This document shows, one piece after another, positions 1 to 6,990 of a stretch of DNA of 24,106 bases; positions within the stretch are counted from its first letter, which is position 1; each line of letters starts with the position of its first letter. Source of the stretch: Bacteroidales bacterium. GTDB taxonomy: Bacteria > Bacteroidota > Bacteroidia > Bacteroidales > UBA7960. The stretch lies in the NCBI GenBank assembly GCA_003557965.1, contig PWND01000035.1, positions 1-24,106 of the forward strand, read 5' to 3'. The position numbers and the translations under genes are program-made. Under the pieces are notes generated by a model, which saw only the letters and a program-made list of their open reading frames with translations, had not been told where the DNA came from and made no database searches.

Positions 1-364
1 GAGAGACGCACGGCCGTGCGTCTCTACAACAATAACAACGCCGTGCGTCTCTAAAATAACAACGCCGTGCCATATATTCACCATCCGCAATATTTTTATT
101 CAAAACAATAATTGCATGCAAATGGTTGGGCATTAATATAAATTCATCCAAAAACAATTCCTGCCTGATTTCAAATGATTTATGCCACTCCTCACAGGCA
201 ATTTTACCAAAATCATTGTATTCCATTTTTCCATTAATTATATCGCCGAAATGACATTCTCTTCCTGCAGTAACAATCGTAATAAAATATAAACCATCAG
301 ATGAATAATCCCAGCCACGCAACCTGTTTGATTCTGACCGGTATTTTCCTTTAAATTTTCCCAT
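1..364 (-). CDS. REP-associated tyrosine transposase (RAYT, IS200-like), 3' end beyond the window
   Basis: An ATG at 364 opens a minus-strand frame of 121 codons that is still open at base 1, so only the N-terminal part is present. Residues 78-84 read MPNHLHA, the HUH metal-binding motif of Y1 (IS200/RAYT) transposases, and the stretch before it (GLYFITIVTAGRECHFG, about 24-40) is the usual RAYT start. Such enzymes nick and join single-stranded DNA at REP hairpins. The catalytic Tyr would lie beyond the window edge. From about residue 99 the frame translates REP-like repeat DNA (RRCYFRDARRC and onward), giving an Arg/Cys-rich linker. RAYTs are usually single-copy domesticated genes, not active insertion sequences. 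Family assignment is firm; whether the full gene is intact cannot be seen. Confidence 0.8.
   Translation of the reverse strand, partial: MGKFKGKYRSESNRLRGWDYSSDGLYFITIVTAGRECHFGDIINGKMEYNDFGKIACEEWHKSFEIRQELFLDEFILMPNHLHAIIVLNKNIADGEYMARRCYFRDARRCYCCRDARPCVS
2..25. repeat. REP-like perfect palindrome
   Basis: Bases 2-25 are a perfect 24-nt palindrome centred on CGGCCG, built from the arm AGAGACGCACGG. It is a GC-rich hairpin in AT-rich surroundings, as expected of a REP element. It lies inside the reading frame of the adjacent RAYT gene. Confidence 0.8.
31..78. repeat. Degenerate tandem REP half-units, 24-bp period
   Basis: AATAACAACGCCGTGC occurs at 31-46 and again at 55-70, a 24-bp period. 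The first copy continues into GTCTCT, the same arm as the neighbouring palindrome; the second diverges into CATATATT. Because 24 is divisible by three, the repeats keep the transposase frame open and produce repeated RRCY(F/C)-type peptide units. Confidence 0.65.
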
Positions 365-552
365 TATGACATCTCCCTGAAGAATTATCTCATTAATACA
401 CCAATCAATATAGACAAAAATACTAAAAATTAATATATCGAAATAAAAATCTAATTAGAATTATAAATAATGCGTTTAAAATTAATAAGAGATATTTGGT
501 GATTTTAGAAATTCTTCCCATCCTATTCACATAAATAGTCTGAAGAATTATT

Positions 553-560
553 TATCTTTG
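553..560 (+). promoter_or_regulatory. Candidate -7 box for the exodeoxyribonuclease III gene
   Basis: TATCTTTG matches the Bacteroidota -7 consensus TAnnTTTG exactly and ends 30 bases before the ATG at 591. No clear TTTG -33 box is found at the usual spacing, so this is a candidate only. I see nothing else in 365-590. Confidence 0.5.
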
Positions 561-590
561 AATTTTTAATGCAATAATTTTCAAAAAAAT

Positions 591-1376
591 ATGGGAAGTA
601 TAAAGATTATCAGTTGGAATATTAATGGGATAAGGGCTTCGGTGAAAAAGGGGCTTTATGAAAAGGTGAATGATTTAGGCCCTGACATATTGTGTGTACA
701 GGAAACAAAAGCAAACAATGAAATAGTAGAAAAAATTGCTAAAGAGCTTGATGGCTATCACTTATTTGTTAATTCTGCCGTGAGGCCGGGATATTCAGGA
801 ACAGCAGTTTTTACGCGCATAAAGCCGGATTCGCATAATTACGATATGGGTATAGAAGAACATGACCAGGAAGGAAGGCTTATCACGGTTGAGTATAAAG
901 GTTTTTACCTTGTAAATGTTTATACTCCTAACTCTGGTTCAGAATTAAAAAGGCTTGATTATCGCGAAAAATGGGATAATGCTATTATTGAGTATTTGAA
1001 ATCGCTGAAGGCTAAAAAGCCTTTAATTTTTACCGGTGATCTTAATGTTGCCCACGAACCTATAGACTTAGCACGTCCCGAAGCAAATTATGATAAAACT
1101 GCCGGTTATACACAAAAGGAAATTGATGGTTTTAAGAAGGTATTGTCGCTTGACCTGGTAGATACTTATCGTCATTTTAATGGCGACAGAATTCAATATT
1201 CATTTTGGAATCAACGTTTCAGGGCACGTGAGAGAAATGTTGGATGGCGCATAGATTACTTCATGGTAAGCCGGCAAATTATCGGGCAAATCAAGTCGGC
1301 ATTTATTTTGGATGAAATTATCGGTTCTGATCATTGTCCGGTTGGAATTGAGGTTGACAGCAGCCTAATAAAATAA
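591..1376 (+). CDS. xth: Exodeoxyribonuclease III / AP endonuclease
   Basis: Member of the ExoIII/APE1 endonuclease-exonuclease-phosphatase family, which cuts DNA 5' to abasic sites and degrades 3' ends in base excision repair. The 261-residue length is normal. Visible motifs: SWNINGIRA at 8-16 (Asn10), VQETKA at 36-41 (metal ligand Glu38), NVYTPNSG near 109-116, the GDLNVAHEPIDL block with the catalytic Asp/Asn pair near 148-159, and C-terminal GSDHCPV with Asp247 and His248. All expected catalytic residues are present. The ATG at 591 places the conserved SWN strand at the usual distance from the N-terminus. It is probably monocistronic, with an exact TAnnTTTG box upstream, and converges on the minus-strand operon that ends at 1406. 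Confidence 0.95.
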   Translation: MGSIKIISWNINGIRASVKKGLYEKVNDLGPDILCVQETKANNEIVEKIAKELDGYHLFVNSAVRPGYSGTAVFTRIKPDSHNYDMGIEEHDQEGRLITVEYKGFYLVNVYTPNSGSELKRLDYREKWDNAIIEYLKSLKAKKPLIFTGDLNVAHEPIDLARPEANYDKTAGYTQKEIDGFKKVLSLDLVDTYRHFNGDRIQYSFWNQRFRARERNVGWRIDYFMVSRQIIGQIKSAFILDEIIGSDHCPVGIEVDSSLIK

Positions 1377-1405
1377 CAGCTTTTTCATGGTGTTTTTGCC
1401 TTTTG

Positions 1406-1879
1406 TCAACTACCATGTTTTGCAGAGTTGTCAACATCAGCGATAAATAATTCAAGGTCGTAAAGCACTTCATCAGAATTCTTTCCAAGTTTATTATCAA
1501 GGTGATATGCTGCATTTATTAAAGGGATTTTTCTCAAAGCCTTAATTGTATTTTCAATATTATACCTGCTGTCGCCTGATTGTATCAGCATTAAATAATC
1601 CAGTTGCGGAGGGGATTTAAAAAGGACTGTATTATCATTTTTATTATTTAACATAAAAACCCTCAAAAACAGCACTTCATTGCTGTATTCAAAAATATTA
1701 AAGCTTTCTGCATTCTCCGAGCCGGGGTTTTTATATTGAAATGTTCCAAAATGTTGAAAATCATATTTTAATTCATGATTTAATATCCAGCACAGCCTGT
1801 AATCTTTTGCCGGGCAAAAAATTCCAATGACACTAAAGTCGGGTTTGTACTGAATTTTAAATGGAATCTTTTTTGTCAT
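1406..1879 (-). CDS. IPExxxVDY-family protein of unknown function
   Basis: Small protein of about 157 residues, apparently of the family that lies beside rnc in Bacteroidota and is named after the motif IPExxxVDY. Here the equivalent stretch is degenerate: residues 87-95 read FKSPPQLDY, followed by LMLIQ, which fits the family's DYFLLIQ-like continuation. There is no signal peptide or membrane segment. A longer frame begins at a TTG at 1900; I prefer the ATG at 1879, which gives the basic, hydrophobic N-terminus MTKKIPFKIQ. It follows rnc by 78 bases on the same strand and probably belongs to the acpP-fabF-rnc transcript. Function is unknown. The family call rests on synteny and the DYxxLIQ core. 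Confidence 0.6.
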   Translation of the reverse strand: MTKKIPFKIQYKPDFSVIGIFCPAKDYRLCWILNHELKYDFQHFGTFQYKNPGSENAESFNIFEYSNEVLFLRVFMLNNKNDNTVLFKSPPQLDYLMLIQSGDSRYNIENTIKALRKIPLINAAYHLDNKLGKNSDEVLYDLELFIADVDNSAKHGS

Positions 1880-1957
1880 AGCTAATTGCTTAACAAACAA
1901 TTACTAATAAAACAATAAAGGTAAAATAAAAAGTGTGAATTTCAAAAGCTTCTGTAG

Positions 1958-2695
1958 TTATTCTGATTCTTTAGGGAATAGTTTTCTCCATGCTGATGCT
2001 GCTGCGTTTTGTTCAGCTTTTTTTATTGAAAAATCTTTTCCTGAAGCGATAATCTCATCCTCTATTAGCAGGTTTACTTCGTATAATTGAGGGCTTTTGC
2101 CGTTTTCGTGGCCGTTTACAAGCGAAAACTCAATTTTTTTCTTTTCTTTTTGGATGTATTCAATAATTTTGCTTTTGTAGTTTATTTCTTTTTCAAGGAT
2201 TTCGTCAAGGTCCATATAAATATTCATTACTTTATTTATAAGGATTTTTTGAGTAAACCTATAACCTTTATCAAGGTAAACGGCCCCTACGAATGCTTCA
2301 AAAGCATCACCGCTAATAGATGAGCTTTGAGAATTTTTATCAAGGTTAGAAACTATAAGCTTGTCTAATCCGAGTTTTCTCGATAACTGATTCAGATTCG
2401 AGCGGCTTACAATTCTTGATCTTATTTCGGTAAGGAAACCTTCATCTTTATATGGAAATTTTTTAAACAGGTAGTCTGCAATAACTGAGCTTAAAATAGC
2501 ATCACCTAAGAATTCAAGTCTTTCATTACAATACTTGAAGCCTGTATTAGTGGTAAGGGCAACAGATTTGTGCCTGAAAGCCAACTTATATAATGAAATA
2601 TTATCGGGATTATACCCGAAAATATTTTTAACAGCCTCCGATAATTTCTTGTCGGAGGCTGTTTTCTTCTTATTAAATAATTTTTTAAAATTCAA
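1958..2695 (-). CDS. rnc: Ribonuclease III
   Basis: Double-strand-specific endoribonuclease for rRNA and mRNA processing; acts as a dimer in the cytoplasm. The 245 residues comprise an RNase III domain (about 18-165) with the signature ERLEFLGDA at 58-66, metal and catalytic residues Glu61, Asp65, Asp130 and Glu133 (SGDAFEAFVGA), and a C-terminal double-stranded RNA-binding domain (about 172-243) ending in the KKAEQNAAASAW helix. The start is a TTG at 2695. There is no ATG close by, and the upstream in-frame stop is only seven codons away, so a non-ATG start is needed. It follows fabF by 13 bases in the same operon, a common arrangement in this phylum. Confidence 0.95.
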   Translation of the reverse strand: MNFKKLFNKKKTASDKKLSEAVKNIFGYNPDNISLYKLAFRHKSVALTTNTGFKYCNERLEFLGDAILSSVIADYLFKKFPYKDEGFLTEIRSRIVSRSNLNQLSRKLGLDKLIVSNLDKNSQSSSISGDAFEAFVGAVYLDKGYRFTQKILINKVMNIYMDLDEILEKEINYKSKIIEYIQKEKKKIEFSLVNGHENGKSPQLYEVNLLIEDEIIASGKDFSIKKAEQNAAASAWRKLFPKESE

Positions 2696-2708
2696 AATCT
2701 CAGAAAGA

Positions 2709-3959
2709 CTATTCTACATACTTTTTAAATGCAACACAAGCATTATGTCCTCCAAAGCCGAAAGTATTACTTAGAGCTACATTTACTGTTTTTTTCGCGG
2801 CTTTATTGAATGTGAAATCAAGTTTTTCAATTTCCGGATCATCAGTAAAGTGATTAATGGTAGGAGGAACAATATCATTTTGTGTTGATAAAATAGTTGC
2901 AATAGCTTCAATAACTCCTGCAGCACCAAGCAGGTGCCCTGTCATTGATTTTGTAGAGTTAATTGCCATTTTAAAGGCGTGTTCTCCAAAAAGCCCAACA
3001 ATTGCCTTTGGTTCAGCGATATCACCCACAGGAGTAGCTGTACCATGAGTATTAATATGGTCAACTTCTTCAGGCTTTATTTCGCCATCTTCTAAAGCAT
3101 ATTTCATAACATTTTTTGCGCCCAGCCCTTCGGGATGAGGTGCAGTCATGTGGCTGGCATCAGCCGAAAGGCCACCGCCGGCAACTTCACAATATATTTT
3201 TGCGCCTCGCTTTTTAGCATGTTCCAACTCTTCAAAAATAATTGCACCCCCGCCTTCACCAAGTACAAAACCATCACGATCTTTGTCGAAAGGCCTTGAT
3301 GCTGTTTTTGGGTCATCATTACGCTCTGAAATTGCTTTCATGGCACTGAACCCGCCTATGCCAGGCTCTGTAACAGCAGCTTCCGAGCCTCCGGTAACAA
3401 AAACATCAGCTTTATTCATCCTGATAAAGTTGAAAGCATCAATTAGCGCATTTGCTGCTGATGCACATGCAGATGTTGTTGTAAAGTTGGGGCCTCTGAA
3501 GCCATATTTTATAGATATATGCCCTGCAGGAATATCTGCAATCATCTTTGGTATGAAAAATGGGCTAAACCTTGGTGTGCCATCTCCTTGTATAAAGCTG
3601 GTGACTTCCTGCATTAAAGTTTCAAGTCCACCTATGCCGCTTCCCCATATAACACCTGTACGGTCAAGATCAAGCTTGCTAACATCTATCCGGGAGTCAG
3701 CAATAGCTTCATCAGCCACAATCATAGCATACTGGGTGAAACGATCGTACTTACGTACTTCTTTACGGTCAAAATAATCTTCCCACTTGTAGTTTTTTAC
3801 TTCACATGCAAAGCGGGTTTTAAATTTCGATGCGTCAAATCTTGTTATAGGCCCTGCTCCGCTTACACCATTAAGCAACCCGTCCCAGTATTCAGAGACG
3901 GTATTGCCTATTGGTGAAAGAGCGCCTAATCCTGTTACGACTACTCTTCTTAATTTCAT
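2709..3959 (-). CDS. fabF: 3-oxoacyl-ACP synthase II
   Basis: Condensing enzyme that extends acyl-ACP with malonyl-ACP in type II fatty acid synthesis. Its 416 residues match the usual KAS II length. The Cys-His-His triad is complete: Cys165 in TTTSACASAAN, His305 in NTHGTATPVGD, and His342 with Lys337 in STKSMTGHLLGAAG. The GFGGHNAC motif closes the thiolase fold. It lies 17 bases downstream of acpP and 13 bases upstream of rnc on the same strand, so this is the housekeeping copy. The second ketosynthase at 9249 is clearly more divergent and sits in a different gene context. Confidence 0.96.
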   Translation of the reverse strand: MKLRRVVVTGLGALSPIGNTVSEYWDGLLNGVSGAGPITRFDASKFKTRFACEVKNYKWEDYFDRKEVRKYDRFTQYAMIVADEAIADSRIDVSKLDLDRTGVIWGSGIGGLETLMQEVTSFIQGDGTPRFSPFFIPKMIADIPAGHISIKYGFRGPNFTTTSACASAANALIDAFNFIRMNKADVFVTGGSEAAVTEPGIGGFSAMKAISERNDDPKTASRPFDKDRDGFVLGEGGGAIIFEELEHAKKRGAKIYCEVAGGGLSADASHMTAPHPEGLGAKNVMKYALEDGEIKPEEVDHINTHGTATPVGDIAEPKAIVGLFGEHAFKMAINSTKSMTGHLLGAAGVIEAIATILSTQNDIVPPTINHFTDDPEIEKLDFTFNKAAKKTVNVALSNTFGFGGHNACVAFKKYVE

Positions 3960-3976
3960 TTAAAGCTAGTTAGGTT

Positions 3977-4213
3977 TTACTTATTGGTATTCTCAATGTA
4001 TGCAATAGCATCACCTACTGTGCTGATTTTTTCTGCTTGGTCATCAGGAATCGCTATATTAAATTCCTTTTCAAATTCCATTATCAGCTCCACTGTATCT
4101 AGTGAATCTGCACCTAAATCATTTGTAAAACTTGATTCTGGTGTAACTTCTTTTTCGTCTACGCCAAGCTTATCAACAATGATAGCTTTAACTCTTGTTG
4201 TAATGTCAGACAT
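3977..4213 (-). CDS. acpP: Acyl carrier protein of fatty acid synthesis
   Basis: 78-residue acidic four-helix carrier that holds growing acyl chains on a 4'-phosphopantetheine arm. The attachment Ser37 sits in the classical GADSLDTVELIMEFE motif. The ATG at 4213 is supported by a Shine-Dalgarno-like AAGGAG (4220-4225, minus strand) and an exact -7 box further upstream. First gene of the acpP-fabF-rnc operon. It is the canonical ACP, distinct from the two specialised carriers at 13152 and 18159. Confidence 0.97.
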   Translation of the reverse strand: MSDITTRVKAIIVDKLGVDEKEVTPESSFTNDLGADSLDTVELIMEFEKEFNIAIPDDQAEKISTVGDAIAYIENTNK

Positions 4214-4219
4214 AGTTTT

Positions 4220-4225
4220 CTCCTT
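4220..4225 (-). promoter_or_regulatory. Shine-Dalgarno-like site for acpP
   Basis: AAGGAG on the minus strand, six bases before the acpP ATG. Such sites are uncommon in front of genes in this window, so this one may mark strong translation of an abundant protein. Confidence 0.6.
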
Positions 4226-4242
4226 TTTTTGTTAACAGTCTG

Positions 4243-4275
4243 CAAAGATAAAAGATTAATATCTTCTTAAACAAA
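4243..4275 (-). promoter_or_regulatory. Promoter of the acpP-fabF-rnc operon
   Basis: On the minus strand, TTTG (4272-4275) is followed after 21 bases by TATCTTTG (4243-4250). This fits the Bacteroidota -33/-7 pattern TTTG then TAnnTTTG, and is the best promoter match in the window. The 5' leader would be about 30 bases. Confidence 0.7.
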
Positions 4276-4452
4276 CTTTTTTTTGCCAATTTTGATATTA
4301 TCCTTGTAATAATTTGTTATCCTGCTATTTATAATAAACTAAAAACTTAGTTGACAAATGGTGTATTAGCCTAAAATGAAAAATTTTGTTTTTTTGTGCT
4401 AAAAGTGCATCTAATTAAGTGTTTTCACCAGTGAATCTATGATTTTTCTTAA

Positions 4453-4460
4453 TAATTTTG
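4453..4460 (+). promoter_or_regulatory. Candidate -7 box for the lytic transglycosylase gene
   Basis: TAATTTTG matches TAnnTTTG exactly, 26 bases before the ATG at 4487. The -33 region has only TTTTC near 4422. The rest of the divergent spacer with acpP (4276-4452) is AT-rich with no other feature that I can support. Confidence 0.5.
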
Positions 4461-4486
4461 TACCTTTAAATGTTTAGTAATAATTA

Positions 4487-5410
4487 ATGGTTAATTTTAT
4501 GTCAAAGCGATTTACATTTGTTACGTTGGTTACAGCTGCATGTATATTGTCGGTTGTAATTTTTATTTTTTCCGCTGAAAAAGAGGATGCTGATAGTTTA
4601 TACGAACAGGATTTTATTGATAATTATAATATATATGCAATTCCGCTTCCTGAAACCTTAACACTTGCAGGCCAGTTAGTGCCAATGCACAGGTATTATG
4701 TCAGGGAGCAATTTGACAGGGAGCTTCTTATTAATAGTTACTGGCAATCACAAACTGTACAATTTTTTAAGAGAGCCAACAGGTATTTTCCCATAATTGA
4801 AAGTATTCTTGCTGAGCATAATGTTCCGGATGATTTTAAGTATCTTGCTTTGATTGAAAGTGGCCTGATGAATGTTATTTCGCCTGCCGGAGCTACTGGA
4901 TATTGGCAAATACTGGAAAGCACCGGGAGAGAATATGGCCTTGAAGTAAGCTCGTACGTTGATGAAAGATATCACCTTGAAAAAGCTACTGTTGCTGCGT
5001 GTAAATATCTTTTAAAAGCAAAAGAAAAATACGGATGCTGGATACTTGCAGCTGCAGCTTATAATATGGGAAACAGAGGGCTCGACAGGCAATTAAGCAG
5101 GCAAAAGGTAAACTCATATTTTGACTTAAACCTTAATGAAGAAACATCCCGGTATATTTTTAGAATACTGGCTGTAAAGCATATTTTTGAAAACCCGGAA
5201 AAAGCAGGATTTCATTTTCGCGAATCAGACTTATATCAACCTGTTGAGTACAAAACAGTAACAGTAAATTCAAGCATTGAATGCCTTGTAGATTTCGCAT
5301 TTAGCCATAATACCACATACAGGGAAATTAGATTGCTGAACCCCTGGCTCCGGAGGTACGAACTTCCTAACAGAAAAGGCAAAGAATACATAATTAGGAT
5401 TCCTATGTAA
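4487..5410 (+). CDS. Membrane-anchored lytic transglycosylase with SLT and LysM-like domains (MltD-like)
   Basis: Cleaves the MurNAc-GlcNAc bond of peptidoglycan with formation of 1,6-anhydro ends, in the periplasm. The 307 residues comprise an N-terminal hydrophobic segment (about 9-29, signal or anchor), a Slt-type lysozyme-like domain (about 97-215) with catalytic Glu124 in ALIESGL, then the family blocks SPAGATGYWQI (132-142) and AAAAYNMG (188-195), and a C-terminal LysM-like module (about 256-305) for glycan binding. The Glu and the GATG..Q blocks are intact, so it should be active. The ATG at 4499 is an alternative start four codons in. It is divergent from acpP and likely transcribed alone. 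Confidence 0.88.
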   Translation: MVNFMSKRFTFVTLVTAACILSVVIFIFSAEKEDADSLYEQDFIDNYNIYAIPLPETLTLAGQLVPMHRYYVREQFDRELLINSYWQSQTVQFFKRANRYFPIIESILAEHNVPDDFKYLALIESGLMNVISPAGATGYWQILESTGREYGLEVSSYVDERYHLEKATVAACKYLLKAKEKYGCWILAAAAYNMGNRGLDRQLSRQKVNSYFDLNLNEETSRYIFRILAVKHIFENPEKAGFHFRESDLYQPVEYKTVTVNSSIECLVDFAFSHNTTYREIRLLNPWLRRYELPNRKGKEYIIRIPM

Positions 5411-5577
5411 TGTATTTATACTATTAATATTTTTGATTATTAATAAGCCCGGCTTTCCATATTACAATTATTGATTTTTGAAAAAAAACTTTTATTCAAG
5501 GTTTTTGTTTATTTTTATGGCTGAATATGATTTTTATAAATCATTACAACATTTTCAACATATAATATCAAAGAAAT

Positions 5578-6990
5578 ATGCTCACATTTATTCTTAATAA
5601 TAAAATTATAAAAGAAGATATTCACCCAGGAACATCTTTACTTGATATAATCCGGTACAAAAAAGATCTTTATGGGACAAAAGTAGGTTGCAGGGAAGGG
5701 GATTGTGGTGCATGTACTGTTCTTGAGGGGAGCCTTATTGGAGAAAAGGTAGTATATAAAAGTATAGTTTCGTGCCTTACTCCGGCAGGAAATATTCATG
5801 GGAAGCACATTGTAACTATTGAAGGGTTAAATATGAGTAAGCTTTCGCCGGTACAGGAGGCCTTAGTTGATAATTCAGGTACGCAGTGTGGCTTTTGCAC
5901 ACCGGGCTTTGTTATGTCTCTTACTTGTCATTGTATGGAGGAGAATATTTCCGACAAAAGCAAAGCCATTAACGCTATTAGTGGCAATATTTGCCGGTGT
6001 ACCGGGTATAAATCAATAGAAAGAGCAGCAGGGGATATTAGCAGCCTTATGAAAAATAAGGATATAAAGAATCCTGTTATGTGGCTGGTTGAAAAGGAGT
6101 TTATTCCTGCTTACTTTAAAGATATTCCCGGAAAATTAAAAAGTATTCAAAACACCACTGAAAGTAATGGCTCATTAGTAATAGGAGGAGGCACTGATCT
6201 TATGGTTCAAAAGCCGGAAGAAGTTGCTGATAAAAGCCTTAAAATGCTTTATAATGATAGCGGTTTTAAGGGCATTTTCGTTGAAAACAATAAGTGCATA
6301 ATAAATGCATCATCAACGGCTTCTGACATTATGAATTCGCAAGTGGTACAAGAAGTTTTCCCGGAAATATTAACCACTTTTAAGCTGGTTTCGTCAGAGC
6401 CTGTTAGAAATATGGGAACTATTGCGGGGAATATTGTTAACGCTTCACCAATTGCCGATTTAAGTATATTTTTTCTTGCGCTCAACCCGGATCTTATTCT
6501 TATCAAGGGAAATAAGCAAAGAAACGTTAAGCTAAAAGACTTTTATCTTGGTTACAAAAAACTAGACCTGGAAGATGGAGAGCTTATAAAGAGTTTGGTT
6601 TTTGAAATTCCAGAAAAACCTTACTTTTTCAATTTTGAAAAAGTAAGTAAAAGAACATACCTTGATATAGCCAGTGTAAACTCGGCATGCTTTATAAAGG
6701 AAGAAAAAGGTGTAATATCCAATTGCTTTTTTACTGTGGGCGGTGTTAGCCCTGTGCCTTTATTTCTCGAAAAAACCTCTGCTTACCTGGAAGGTAAAGA
6801 AATAAGCATTGAAAGCATTTCTTCGGCTGCAGGCATTCTACAAGAGGAAATATCTCCAATTAGTGATGTACGTGGTAGTGAAAAATATAAACGCTTATTG
6901 GCAAGGCAATTGTTTTTTGCTCACTTTATTAAGTTGTTTCCGGGAAAAATAACATTTAACAAACTTATTGAAAACAATAATATTGTATGA
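5578..6990 (+). CDS. xdhA: Xanthine dehydrogenase, small subunit (2Fe-2S and FAD domains)
   Basis: Electron-transfer subunit of a molybdenum hydroxylase. In 470 residues it fuses an N-terminal plant-type ferredoxin domain (Cys38, Cys43, Cys46, Cys66), a helical second 2Fe-2S domain (Cys104 and Cys107 in CGFCTPG; Cys139 and Cys141 in CRCTGY), and a CO-dehydrogenase-type FAD domain starting near 180 with GGGTDLMV at 203-210 and RNMGTIAGNIVNASP near 280-295. All eight Fe-S cysteines are present. The fused arrangement is that of bacterial XdhA. Its stop overlaps the start of the large-subunit gene by 4 bases (ATGA), implying translational coupling. The upstream spacer 5411-5577 has no convincing promoter; TATTTTTG at 5428-5435 is the best match. 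Confidence 0.93.
   Translation: MLTFILNNKIIKEDIHPGTSLLDIIRYKKDLYGTKVGCREGDCGACTVLEGSLIGEKVVYKSIVSCLTPAGNIHGKHIVTIEGLNMSKLSPVQEALVDNSGTQCGFCTPGFVMSLTCHCMEENISDKSKAINAISGNICRCTGYKSIERAAGDISSLMKNKDIKNPVMWLVEKEFIPAYFKDIPGKLKSIQNTTESNGSLVIGGGTDLMVQKPEEVADKSLKMLYNDSGFKGIFVENNKCIINASSTASDIMNSQVVQEVFPEILTTFKLVSSEPVRNMGTIAGNIVNASPIADLSIFFLALNPDLILIKGNKQRNVKLKDFYLGYKKLDLEDGELIKSLVFEIPEKPYFFNFEKVSKRTYLDIASVNSACFIKEEKGVISNCFFTVGGVSPVPLFLEKTSAYLEGKEISIESISSAAGILQEEISPISDVRGSEKYKRLLARQLFFAHFIKLFPGKITFNKLIENNNIV

Noticed and set aside
31..78. Repeats at the left edge as a CRISPR array
   Set aside because: The units are adjacent, degenerate and without spacers, and they match REP palindromes beside a RAYT gene.
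3148..3777. 209-codon open frame on the plus strand opposite fabF
   Set aside because: It lies wholly antisense to a well-supported fabF, has low-complexity Ser/Pro/Ala composition typical of a shadow frame, and resembles no protein.
5422..5445. Hairpin TATTAATA/TATTAATA after the lytic transglycosylase gene as a terminator
   Set aside because: The stem is entirely A-T, each arm is itself palindromic, and no T-tract follows; in AT-rich spacers this is expected by chance.
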